64,000 nt of DNA from JADCRZ01 sp037718865. Lineage in GTDB: Bacteria; Bacteroidota; Bacteroidia; Chitinophagales; Chitinophagaceae. The notes under the pieces were generated by a model. The model made no database searches. It worked only from the letters and a program-made list of their open reading frames with translations, and was not told the DNA's origin. This document shows, piece after piece, positions 17,436 to 25,661 of this stretch. The stretch's first letter is position 1. The number at the start of each line of letters is the position of its first letter. Both the position numbers and the translations under genes were made by a program. The DNA lies in the NCBI GenBank assembly GCA_037718865.1, contig JBBJMP010000002.1, positions 186,001 through 250,000 on the forward strand, read 5' to 3'.

Positions 17436-18593
17436 CTATTCCGCCCAGCTCATTACATAATCCGGATTTTCGATGGCTAAAGCTTCATTTGTAAGCTGCA
17501 GTGGATGAAAGGTATCCACCATTACAGCCAGTTCGTTGGTTTCTTTTGCCCCTATGCTTTTTTGAACCGCTCCCGGGTGGGGCCCATGAGGGATGCCTCC
17601 CGGATGTAGAGTAATCATGCCCTTAGTTACATTTTTACGGCTCATAAAGTCCCCATCTACATAATAAATTAATTCATCACTGTCTATATTGCTGTGGTTG
17701 TAAGGAGCCGGGATGGATTGCGGATGATAGTCGAAAAGGCGGGGACAGAAAGAACATATTACGTAATTGTGCCCTTCAAAAGTCTGGTGTACGGGTGGAG
17801 GCTGATGAACGCGCCCGGTTATCGGTTCAAAGTCGTGAATGCTGAATGCGAACGGGTAGCAACATCCGTCCCAGCCAACAATATCAAAAGGATGGCGCCC
17901 ATAATGGATTCCATAAATGCTACCTTTTTTTCTGGTTTTTATCAGGAAGTCGCCCGCTTCGTCAACGGTCATCAGATCACCCGGCGGACGGATATCTCTT
18001 TCGCAATAGGGCGAATGCTCGAGCAACTGGCCGTATTTACTTAAATACCGCTGCGGGAACCGAATAGGACTGAACGACTCAACGATGAACAACCGGTTAT
18101 CCTCATTGCCGAACTCGATCTGGTAAATAGTTCCCCTTGGAATCACCAGGTAATCGCCATAGCTAAATTCAAGGTTTCCATACATGGTGTGCAACACTCC
18201 GCTGCCTCTATGAACAAAGATCAGTTCATCCGCATCCGCGTTCTTGTAAAAATAATCTTTCATGCTTTCCCCAGGAGCAGCTAATATGATATGACAATCA
18301 TTATTAACAAGTACCGGTTTGCGGCTATCAAGAAAATCACTTGCCGCCTTTATCTGAAATCCTTCAAAACTGCGATGCCTGAGCATTTTGTCTTCAGCTA
18401 CTTCAGGCATCACATTATACGGCTCATCGGTTTTAATGATCTGGGTAGGAGGATGGCAATGATATAGCAAAGAATAATCATTCGAAAATCCTTCCGTTGA
18501 GAAAAGCTGCTCAGCATATAAGGATCCGTCTTTTTTGCGGAACTGGGTATGCCGTTTGTGTGGTATGTTTCCTGATTTGTGATAGTAAGGCAT
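17436..18593 (-). CDS. hmgA: Homogentisate 1,2-dioxygenase
   Basis: About 385 residues; an Fe(II) ring-cleaving enzyme of tyrosine/phenylalanine catabolism that converts homogentisate to maleylacetoacetate. The cupin fold is recognisable, with MPYYHKSGNIPHKRHTQFRK at the start, HRGSGVLHTMYGNLEFSYGD in the middle and the iron-site region HPGGIPHGPHPGA near the C-terminus. ATG at 18593 is chosen; the frame also offers TTG at 18602. It is shorter than the human enzyme, matching the compact bacterial group. Other genes of the pathway are not in the window. It is divergent from the phosphodiesterase across 62 bp, so the promoters must overlap. Confidence 0.88.
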   Translation of the reverse strand: MPYYHKSGNIPHKRHTQFRKKDGSLYAEQLFSTEGFSNDYSLLYHCHPPTQIIKTDEPYNVMPEVAEDKMLRHRSFEGFQIKAASDFLDSRKPVLVNNDCHIILAAPGESMKDYFYKNADADELIFVHRGSGVLHTMYGNLEFSYGDYLVIPRGTIYQIEFGNEDNRLFIVESFSPIRFPQRYLSKYGQLLEHSPYCERDIRPPGDLMTVDEAGDFLIKTRKKGSIYGIHYGRHPFDIVGWDGCCYPFAFSIHDFEPITGRVHQPPPVHQTFEGHNYVICSFCPRLFDYHPQSIPAPYNHSNIDSDELIYYVDGDFMSRKNVTKGMITLHPGGIPHGPHPGAVQKSIGAKETNELAVMVDTFHPLQLTNEALAIENPDYVMSWAE

Positions 18594-18655
18594 AAATTGC
18601 AACCGTTACATTATATGATAAATGTCTGTTCAAATTTACAATTAAATCCGTTTAA

Positions 18656-19150
18656 TTGACGAGGATTGGACTCATATCTGATACGCACAGCTACCTTGAT
18701 GACCAGGTTTTTGCTCAGTTTAGAGACTGCGATGAGATCTGGCACGCCGGAGACTTTGGAACAATCGATATTGCCGACAGGCTACAAAATTTTAAACCCC
18801 TGAAAGGCGTCTACGGTAATGTAGATGGAAAAGATGTAAGGCAGCATTATCCGGAAACGCTGAGGTGGAGCTGCGAAGAAATAGAAGTTTGTATGACACA
18901 CGTTGGAGGTTATCCCGGCAAGTATGCGCCTGCCATTAAATCCCAATTAATCAGGGATCCACCCAAATTATTTATCTGTGGCCATTCGCATATCCTGAAA
19001 GTCATTTTCGATAAAACACTGCAATGCCTTCATATTAATCCCGGCGCAGCTGGCAGACAGGGATGGCATAAAACTAGGACCGTCATCCGTTTTGCGATTG
19101 ATGGAAAGAGTATCAAAGATTGTGAAGTTATTGAACTGGGTAATCGTTAA
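18656..19150 (+). CDS. YfcE/MJ0936-type metallophosphodiesterase (TTG start)
   Basis: A 164-residue calcineurin-like phosphoesterase. The metal-binding motifs are all present: GLISDTHSYLDD at the N-terminus, HAGDFG, YGNVDGKD, THVGGYPGKY and CGHSHILK. YfcE-type enzymes hydrolyse phosphodiesters; the natural substrate is unknown. No ATG is available before the first motif, and TTG at 18656 gives the family-typical MTRIGLISDTH, so TTG is the likely start. Confidence 0.85.
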   Translation: MTRIGLISDTHSYLDDQVFAQFRDCDEIWHAGDFGTIDIADRLQNFKPLKGVYGNVDGKDVRQHYPETLRWSCEEIEVCMTHVGGYPGKYAPAIKSQLIRDPPKLFICGHSHILKVIFDKTLQCLHINPGAAGRQGWHKTRTVIRFAIDGKSIKDCEVIELGNR

Positions 19151-19156
19151 CTTACC

Positions 19157-19630
19157 TTAGCGCATTCCAGGAAACAACGGCCGGCCTATGCCTTCACGGA
19201 AGGACCAGGGAATTGTAGCCAGTATAATAAGGAGCGCCACAAGGTATAACAAGAACGTTCTTTTGTGTTTTAACCGTTCCGCAATGTTTTTTTTGCTCTC
19301 TAGCCTGCCAACAGTGATCAGAATCACGGCGATCAGCATGCCAATAAAATGTTCTACTGCCCAATACCGGAAAATACCATCTTTCATTACTGCAGCCATT
19401 CCTGAAAGCTGGATGTTTTTTATTCCCAGCGGGCCTATAAGCCACAGGAAGATCCCTATCAGAAAACTGAGATGTGCACTTATCATCAAAAATAGCCCGG
19501 TTTTTTTGTCGCCCTCGGTAAAAGGTTTGCGCGATGTCATTCCCCGGTAGGCTTTTATTATAGCAAGAATAGCAAGAATAAGAATCACCCAACGAAGTAT
19601 ATTATGTAAGTGCAATAATCCCTGATACAT
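19157..19630 (-). CDS. Four-helix membrane protein, cytochrome b-like hypothetical
   Basis: About 157 residues with four hydrophobic helices. Histidines sit near the membrane boundaries (LLHLHNILRW at the N-terminus, HLSFLIGIFLWL and VEHFIGMLIA), the pattern that leads similar proteins to be named cytochrome b-like, although haem binding is not shown. The C-terminus is IPWSFREGIGRPLFPGMR. ATG at 19630 is preferred over 19657. It converges on the phosphodiesterase with a 6-bp gap. Confidence 0.6.
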   Translation of the reverse strand: MYQGLLHLHNILRWVILILAILAIIKAYRGMTSRKPFTEGDKKTGLFLMISAHLSFLIGIFLWLIGPLGIKNIQLSGMAAVMKDGIFRYWAVEHFIGMLIAVILITVGRLESKKNIAERLKHKRTFLLYLVALLIILATIPWSFREGIGRPLFPGMR

Positions 19631-19701
19631 AAGCTCTTGTTTTGTTATTGAATGCACGTCAAAAATACAGACAAGTGTTTAAAATCTGTTAGTTTTATAT
19701 T

Positions 19702-20718
19702 ATGGAAAAGAGGTGCTTCTTTTTTTATTTCATATTTGTTTGTGTATTAGCCGGCAGTTGCCAATTGCTGGATTCGGATGATAAGGAAGCAAAAAAAGCC
19801 GCTATACTGAATAATCCTTCGCTTGCAGGGATAACAGACAGCCTTAGCCGGTTTCCAGATGATGCCGGACTGCATTTAAGAAGGGGCGAATTGTTGTCCC
19901 AACAAAACCAGCATGACCTTGCCTATGCTGATTACAAAAAAGCCTGGGAGTTGAAGCCGGATGAAACTAACGCAATTGCCTACACGTCCAACTTATTTAT
20001 AACGGGCAAGGTTGAAGAAGCCATTTCTATTTTAAGACACTGCGCCAGTGAATTCCCTGAAAATACTGAATTCGCCCGAAGACTCAGTGAAACTTATATG
20101 CAGACCGGTCAAAGCAGAAAAGCCCTGGAACAATACGATGCCATCCTGAAGGCGGATTCAAATAATTTTGAAGCCTGGTATGAGAAAGGGATATTGCTTG
20201 CCGGCTTGAAAGATACCACCGGGGCAATTACTGCATTGGAACGGGCATATGTGTTACAGCCTTTACAACTTTTCGGTATATCGCTGGCAAATTTATACGC
20301 CGAGACAAAAGATCCCAGAGTATTACCGCTTTGCAATGAACTTATTGAAAAAAACGGGATGCAGGAGAACGTGGATATACTATTCGTGAAAGGCATTTAT
20401 TTTACAAACATTGATGACCGGAAGAAGGCTTTGGAACAATTTGAATTATGTATTAAACATGACTGGAAATTTACGGAAGCATACATAGAAAAAGGCATCA
20501 TCTTCTACAACCAGAAAAATTTTGATGAAGCACTGAAAACTTTTGCCCTCGCAGCTAAGGTATCAAATACTTACGCAGATGCTTATTATTGGATGGGGCG
20601 TTCCTTTGAATCCATCGGCAAACTAAACGAAGCACGTGACAATTACGAACGTGCGCTGGCTCTAGACAAGCAATTTGAAGAAGCGAAACTTGCTTTGAAG
20701 AGGCTGAAAAACTCATAA
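19702..20718 (+). CDS. TPR-repeat lipoprotein
   Basis: A 338-residue protein whose N-terminal hydrophobic stretch ends in a lipobox (CVLAGSC), so it is probably lipid-anchored. The rest is a run of about eight tetratricopeptide repeats; typical units read HDLAYADYKKAWELKPDETN, SRKALEQYDAILKADSNNFE and LNEARDNYERALALDKQFEE. TPR lipoproteins serve as scaffolds in the cell envelope; no partner is visible. It lies 18 bp upstream of rpe. Confidence 0.8.
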   Translation: MEKRCFFFYFIFVCVLAGSCQLLDSDDKEAKKAAILNNPSLAGITDSLSRFPDDAGLHLRRGELLSQQNQHDLAYADYKKAWELKPDETNAIAYTSNLFITGKVEEAISILRHCASEFPENTEFARRLSETYMQTGQSRKALEQYDAILKADSNNFEAWYEKGILLAGLKDTTGAITALERAYVLQPLQLFGISLANLYAETKDPRVLPLCNELIEKNGMQENVDILFVKGIYFTNIDDRKKALEQFELCIKHDWKFTEAYIEKGIIFYNQKNFDEALKTFALAAKVSNTYADAYYWMGRSFESIGKLNEARDNYERALALDKQFEEAKLALKRLKNS

Positions 20719-20736
20719 CTTATAACTTTCAAACCA

Positions 20737-21390
20737 ATGCCCATCATTGCTCCATCTCTTTTAGCCAGCAATTTCCTCCGTTTAGAAGCTGAATGTCAAA
20801 TGCTGAACGATAGCGAGGCAGACTGGTTTCACCTGGACGTAATGGATGGCCGGTTTGTGCCGAATATCAGTTTTGGAATACCTGTTATTGAACACATACG
20901 CACCGCTACATCCAAATACTGCGATGTTCACCTGATGATAGAAGAACCGGAGCGTTACGCTGAAGCTTTCTATAAGTCAGGGGCCGATAATTTAACCGTG
21001 CACATTGAAGCCTGCAGGCACCTCCATCGAAACATCCAACAAATCAGGGAACTGGGCATGGAGGCGGGTGTAGCCGTTAATCCGCACACACCCATTACAT
21101 CGGTGCAGGATGTTTTGGCCGATATAGGCGTAGTGAACCTGATGAGCGTTAATCCTGGTTTTGGCGGACAACAATTCATAACTCACACCCTGCTTAAAAT
21201 CCAGGAGCTAAGGCAACTGATCGACCAAATGGGATTAGATGTTAAAATACAAATTGATGGAGGGGTAACGTTAAATAATGCCAAAGCCATCATAGAGGCT
21301 GGAGCCGACATACTGGTTGTAGGCACTACCATTTTTAAATCCGCGGATCCAAAGTCAACCATACGTGAGTTAAAAAATATACGGCGCTAA
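20737..21390 (+). CDS. rpe: Ribulose-phosphate 3-epimerase
   Basis: A 217-residue TIM-barrel enzyme interconverting ribulose 5-phosphate and xylulose 5-phosphate. It starts APSLLASNFLRLEAECQML and has the metal/active-site stretches WFHLDVMDGRFVPNISFG and CDVHLMIEEPERY. The phosphate-binding end is GADILVVGTTIFKSADP, and IDGGVTLNNAK is also present. Full length and ordinary. It is probably cotranscribed with the TPR lipoprotein upstream. Confidence 0.97.
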   Translation: MPIIAPSLLASNFLRLEAECQMLNDSEADWFHLDVMDGRFVPNISFGIPVIEHIRTATSKYCDVHLMIEEPERYAEAFYKSGADNLTVHIEACRHLHRNIQQIRELGMEAGVAVNPHTPITSVQDVLADIGVVNLMSVNPGFGGQQFITHTLLKIQELRQLIDQMGLDVKIQIDGGVTLNNAKAIIEAGADILVVGTTIFKSADPKSTIRELKNIRR

Positions 21391-21426
21391 AATGTTATCC
21401 ATTTGGTAACCCGATTAAATCGTTAT

Positions 21427-21612
21427 ATGGCAAAAGACCTGTTCTCACAACAATCTTCCTTGTATGTAAAATACCGTCCGGTTTACCCTTCAACATTGTA
21501 TTCGTTCATTCTTGATCACGTAATAAATAGAAACTGTGCCTGGGATTGCGCTACCGGTAACGGGCAGGCGGCCTTCCCGGTATTTCTTAGAATGGGAAGG
21601 ATTGTAAAGTAA
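21427..21612 (+). pseudogene. Remnant of a SAM-dependent methyltransferase (N-terminal piece only)
   Basis: The 61-residue reading frame MAKDLFSQQSSLYVKYRPVY through AWDCATGNGQAAF matches the N-terminal layout of a class I methyltransferase, including the SAM motif I (WDCATGNGQA). It then runs into unrelated residues (PVFLRMGRIVK) and stops. No further methyltransferase sequence follows before the TonB receptor at 21695. It appears to be a gene truncated by deletion. The frame also opens at 21403. Confidence 0.65.
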
Positions 21613-21694
21613 GCCTACCATGTAAACCCAATTCAAACTTATACACGTTTTATTTTTACCTTCGGCAAAACTGTTTACCTGACAATTCTTAACC

Positions 21695-24172
21695 TTGTCC
21701 AGATTTTTTTTCATACATATATGTTGTTTTTTATTCCTGACTGGTTTCTCTCAAAACAGGGCTGCCGTTGTATCCGGTAAAGTGCTTGATGAAAATGAGA
21801 ATCCGGTCGGTGCGGTTTCCGTTACTATACTGGGAAGAACGACAGGCCTGGTCACGAATGATTCAGGGGTGTTCAGGATAAAGGTTCCAGCCAACAAAGC
21901 CTTTGGATTAGTGTTTTCTTCTACCGGGTACCAAACAGAACAGCGTAATTTTTTACTGAACGAGAATGAGGAGGAACATATCGTAGTCAGGTTAGAAAGA
22001 GGTTCACAGGAACTGGAAACCGTAGTGGTTACTGACCAGCGTCAACGACGGGAAGCCGGTTTGGTTAACATCAACCCAAAAAACGCTATCAACATCCCAT
22101 CTCCTATAGGTGGTATTGAAAGCCTGATCAAGATTTTTGTCGGCTCCAACAATGAACTCACCTCTCAATATTCAGTACGGGGAGGGAATTACGATGAAAA
22201 CCTGATATATGTAAACGACTTTGAAGTATTCCGGCCTTACCTGGTTCGCAGCGGCCAACAGGAAGGACTGAGCTTTATCAATCCGGAAATGACCCGTAGT
22301 GTCCAATTTTACAACGGAGGCTTTCAGGCTAAATATGGAGACAAAATGTCTTCCGTTTTAGATATACAATACAGGAAACCCACCCGCTTTGGCGGATCTG
22401 CCTATATTGGTTTACTGGAACAAGGTTTTCACCTGGAAGGAAGCAGCACTGCTAACAGGTTTACCTATTTATTGGGAGTCCGTAACCGAAGCAACCGCAA
22501 CCTGTTGAGCAGCCAGGAAACCAAAGGCAATTATGTACCTTCGTCGGCTGATTTGCAGGGCCTGCTCACGTACACCATCAACGATAAATGGTCAGTTGAA
22601 TTGCTGGGAAATATTTCACAAACAAAATTTACGCTGATCCCTGAATTCAGTCAGCAAACATCTTCTGTTTTCTCACCGCTTTTCAGTGCTAACTTAGGAT
22701 TGGACATTTTTTTTGAGGGTAAGGAAGATGACAGGTATAGGATAAATATGTTTGGAATGACGGTTACCCGGCAGGCCGGGAAAAATCTCCGGTTAAAATG
22801 GATGATGTCTCGATTTAGTACCAAGGAAAACGAATCAGTGGATATTACAGGTGCATACCTTTTTGGGGAAAGGGATTTTGATAAAAGTAAACCCAGCTTC
22901 GGTCTGATTGTAAATCCCCTGGGAGCTGGTATATTTCAAAATTTCGCGCGTAACCGGCTGAATATCGAGGTTTGGAATGCCAGTCATAAGGGTTATCTCG
23001 ACAAAGGGAAACATTATTTTCAATGGGGCGTAACGGCCGAGCAGCAGAAAGTGGAAGATCACTTAAACGAATGGGAGTACCAGGATTCGGCCGGTTATTC
23101 CCTGACCTACCAGCCATCCCGCTTGTCTCTTTTTAAAGTAACGAAAGCTGATGCAATGCTGGACATAACCCGGTTATCGGGTTATGTGCAGGATAATATT
23201 GCTTACAAAGATTCCAGTGGGTTATCATTACAGGCCGGAATACGATATAATTATAATTCCCTTAATAAAGAATTCCTGCTCTCACCAAGGATAGGTTTTT
23301 CATGGAAGCCCCCGAACTGGAACCGCGACTTTATCTTCCGGGGGGCATTGGGGTCATACCATCAACCACCTTTTTACCGGGAGTTCCGCAGATACGATGG
23401 GTCGCTCAATAAGGCGTTAAATGCTCAGAAAAGCTGGCAGATTACCGGAGGATTCGATTACCAGTTTTCTGCCGCGAATCGCCCATTTCGTGTTACGGCA
23501 GAAGCGTATTATAAATCCATGGTTAGCATCGTGCCTTATGATATTGACAATGTTCGCCTTCGTTACTTTGGTGAAAACAATGCCCGGGCTTACGCCCTGG
23601 GCGTCGAAATGCGGCTATTTGGAACTATTGTAAAAGATGCCGAAAGCTGGGTGAGTCTCGGCCTGATGCGCACAAGGGAAAACCTAACCGGAGACGCATT
23701 TTTCAATTACAGCTTGGATTCGCTCAATCAGCCGGTAGATAGTGTATTAACGGAAGGTGGGTGGCTACGCCGGCCAACTGACAGGCTGATCAATTTTGGA
23801 CTGTTCTTTCAAGACTACCTCTCTACCAACAAAAACATTAAAATGTACCTTAATGCCTTATACGGGTCCAATCTTCCCTACAATATTCCCAATAACGTAA
23901 AATACCGTAATGCCTTATTTATGGATCCTTATATCCGGCTTGATATCGGCTTTAGCGCCTTATTACTGGACACTGATAACAGCAAACGCAGGAACCACAA
24001 CCCTTTTCGACGCCTGCAAAACATCTGGGCCACCCTGGAAGTATTCAATCTGATCGACCGCCCGAATACTATATCTTATTTGCTTATAAAAGACTTCTCA
24101 AACACCACGTTCACTATTCCAAACCGCCTCACTCCACGCCTGCTAAATCTTAAGGTAATTACCCGCTTTTAA
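21695..24172 (+). CDS. TonB-dependent outer-membrane receptor with carboxypeptidase-regulatory-like domain (TTG start)
   Basis: An 825-residue outer-membrane receptor. A signal peptide (MSRFFFIHICCFLFLTGFSQ) is followed by a CarboxypepD_reg-like beta domain (about 24-105: VVSGKVLDENENPVGAVSVT). The plug comes next (about 110-230: SGQQEGLSFINPEMTRSVQF), then a long beta-barrel ending in the terminal aromatic LLNLKVITRF. No SusD partner follows, so a nutrient specificity cannot be assigned. No in-frame ATG precedes the signal peptide; TTG at 21695 is the only sensible start. Confidence 0.85.
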   Translation: MSRFFFIHICCFLFLTGFSQNRAAVVSGKVLDENENPVGAVSVTILGRTTGLVTNDSGVFRIKVPANKAFGLVFSSTGYQTEQRNFLLNENEEEHIVVRLERGSQELETVVVTDQRQRREAGLVNINPKNAINIPSPIGGIESLIKIFVGSNNELTSQYSVRGGNYDENLIYVNDFEVFRPYLVRSGQQEGLSFINPEMTRSVQFYNGGFQAKYGDKMSSVLDIQYRKPTRFGGSAYIGLLEQGFHLEGSSTANRFTYLLGVRNRSNRNLLSSQETKGNYVPSSADLQGLLTYTINDKWSVELLGNISQTKFTLIPEFSQQTSSVFSPLFSANLGLDIFFEGKEDDRYRINMFGMTVTRQAGKNLRLKWMMSRFSTKENESVDITGAYLFGERDFDKSKPSFGLIVNPLGAGIFQNFARNRLNIEVWNASHKGYLDKGKHYFQWGVTAEQQKVEDHLNEWEYQDSAGYSLTYQPSRLSLFKVTKADAMLDITRLSGYVQDNIAYKDSSGLSLQAGIRYNYNSLNKEFLLSPRIGFSWKPPNWNRDFIFRGALGSYHQPPFYREFRRYDGSLNKALNAQKSWQITGGFDYQFSAANRPFRVTAEAYYKSMVSIVPYDIDNVRLRYFGENNARAYALGVEMRLFGTIVKDAESWVSLGLMRTRENLTGDAFFNYSLDSLNQPVDSVLTEGGWLRRPTDRLINFGLFFQDYLSTNKNIKMYLNALYGSNLPYNIPNNVKYRNALFMDPYIRLDIGFSALLLDTDNSKRRNHNPFRRLQNIWATLEVFNLIDRPNTISYLLIKDFSNTTFTIPNRLTPRLLNLKVITRF

Positions 24173-24410
24173 TAAAATTTAGGATTTATTATGATGCAAC
24201 ACAATCTTTTTGTAGATTGCATAAAACCACATTGGGAATAGAAGATTTACTCGTTTTTATTAACAAACTATAGTAAATTTCCCAAGTTGGGAATAATTTA
24301 CAAAATGATTTTTATAAAGCACTGTATATTATATCATTAGCAAATTGGCAAGCCGTTGGCTTTTATTGCACCATATCAAATACACCGTATAACACCCACA
24401 ACCTACCATT
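24173..24410. other. Gap with two inverted repeats, no gene
   Basis: Between the TonB receptor and the small T9SS-domain gene there is a hairpin CAATCT-TTTTGT-AGATTG at about 24202-24219. A near-perfect palindrome follows at 24273-24301 (core TTCCCAAGTTGGGAA inside GTAAAT...ATTTAC). Either could terminate transcription or bind a dimeric regulator. No run of T follows the palindrome. Confidence 0.45.
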
Positions 24411-24674
24411 ATGACAACTCAGGTATCGATTTATCCTAATCCGTTCGCTTCTTCCTTATCTTTTGAGATTATTGTAGAAAACAATGAAGCTACAATTATC
24501 CGCCTGCTCGATCAGAAGCAGAAGATCATAAAGATGATTAGCTGGCATCTGAAGAAAGGAACCAATAAAACGTCTTTTGATAACCTTCAATCACTTCCCA
24601 ACGGCAATTACTTCGTTGATATCAAAAATCTTGACGGAAGTAATCTCTTTAGTACCAAAATTGCCAAAATGTAA
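24411..24674 (+). CDS. Small orphan T9SS type A sorting-domain protein
   Basis: An 87-residue protein consisting only of a Por-secretion-type C-terminal domain. The signature VSIYPNPFASSLSFEI is at the N-terminus, and the closing motif LPNGNYFVDIKNLDG followed by TKIAKM is at the end. Type IX cargo normally carries this domain at the C-terminus of a long exported protein. Here there is no passenger and no signal peptide, and no open frame upstream could supply one. It may be cytoplasmic or a regulator or decoy; the role is unknown. Confidence 0.7.
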   Translation: MTTQVSIYPNPFASSLSFEIIVENNEATIIRLLDQKQKIIKMISWHLKKGTNKTSFDNLQSLPNGNYFVDIKNLDGSNLFSTKIAKM

Positions 24675-24824
24675 TCTTTTCAAAATCCCACTGCTTCAAG
24701 AACAGGAAGGTGCAGGAGTAACGCATCTAATTATCACCTCTTATTTTTCTACCTGTCGCCTGGCGGTTATCTGTTGCGTCATTCATCAGGCATACTTTTG
24801 ATCATGCGGTTGGGCTCAGTTTGA

Positions 24825-24832
24825 TAACTTTG
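24825..24832 (+). promoter_or_regulatory. Candidate -7 promoter element of pdxJ
   Basis: TAACTTTG fits TAnnTTTG and ends only 3 bp before the ATG at 24836. If used, transcription would start at or next to the start codon, giving a leaderless message. Confidence 0.35.
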
Positions 24833-24835
24833 CGT

Positions 24836-25573
24836 ATGACCAAATTAAGCATTAACATCAATAAGTTTGCTACGTTACGAAACAGCCGGGGTGGCAATAA
24901 TCCCGATGTTGTAAAAGCCGCCGTAAATGCTCAGCAATTTGGAGCGGATGGCGTAACGGTACATCCGCGCCCCGATGAACGTCATATCCGCTATGAGGAT
25001 GTACGTAATATAAAAAATATAATTACCACGGAATTTAACATTGAAGGCAATTGCAGGGAACAGAAATTTGTAGACCTGGTACTGGAGACGAGACCCCAAC
25101 AGGTAACCCTGGTTCCTGATGCTGAGGGCCAGTTAACATCCGATCATGGATGGGACACTATTACGCATAAAAAGTATTTGGTCGAGATGATAACCGTATT
25201 CAAGAACGCCGGCATTAGGGTTTCCATTTTTGTGGACCCGGTTGTTGACATGATCGATGGTGCTGCTGCAACCGGAACAGACAGGATCGAGTTATACACG
25301 GAATCGTATGCCAGGCAATTTTCCAGTGGCAAAGAGAAAGCTATTGCCCCTTTTATAAAAGCGGCCGTGCTGGCCAACCAATCAGGCCTGGGTATTAATG
25401 CAGGCCATGACCTTGACCTGGACAACCTGCAGTATTTCTCTGAAAACATTCCAGGCCTGCTGGAAGTTTCAATTGGTCATGCGTTAATTTGTGATGCTTT
25501 ATACCTTGGATATGAGAACGCCATTCAATTATATAAAAGACAATTGGTCAGATCTGCCCTTGAGCCTTCTTAA
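24836..25573 (+). CDS. pdxJ: Pyridoxine 5'-phosphate synthase
   Basis: About 245 residues; condenses 1-deoxyxylulose 5-phosphate with 3-amino-1-hydroxyacetone phosphate in the DXP-dependent vitamin B6 pathway. It is a TIM barrel with LSININKFATLRNSRGGNNP at the N-terminus, GADGVTVHPRPDERHIRYED and the C-terminal phosphate site SIGHALICDALYLGYE. ATG at 24836 gives the family start; 24821 adds unrelated residues. Confidence 0.96.
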   Translation: MTKLSININKFATLRNSRGGNNPDVVKAAVNAQQFGADGVTVHPRPDERHIRYEDVRNIKNIITTEFNIEGNCREQKFVDLVLETRPQQVTLVPDAEGQLTSDHGWDTITHKKYLVEMITVFKNAGIRVSIFVDPVVDMIDGAAATGTDRIELYTESYARQFSSGKEKAIAPFIKAAVLANQSGLGINAGHDLDLDNLQYFSENIPGLLEVSIGHALICDALYLGYENAIQLYKRQLVRSALEPS

Positions 25574-25635
25574 ATGATTGCATACCTTTCGGAGATGAAT
25601 CACATGTGTAAGCTGCTTTTCCCTTGCGATTATGC

Positions 25636-25643
25636 TATTTTTG
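25636..25643 (+). promoter_or_regulatory. Candidate -7 promoter element of argS
   Basis: TATTTTTG matches TAnnTTTG and ends 18 bp before the ATG at 25662, compatible with a short leader. No good -33 box was identified. Confidence 0.4.
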
Positions 25644-25661
25644 CAAACCTAAAATTATGCA

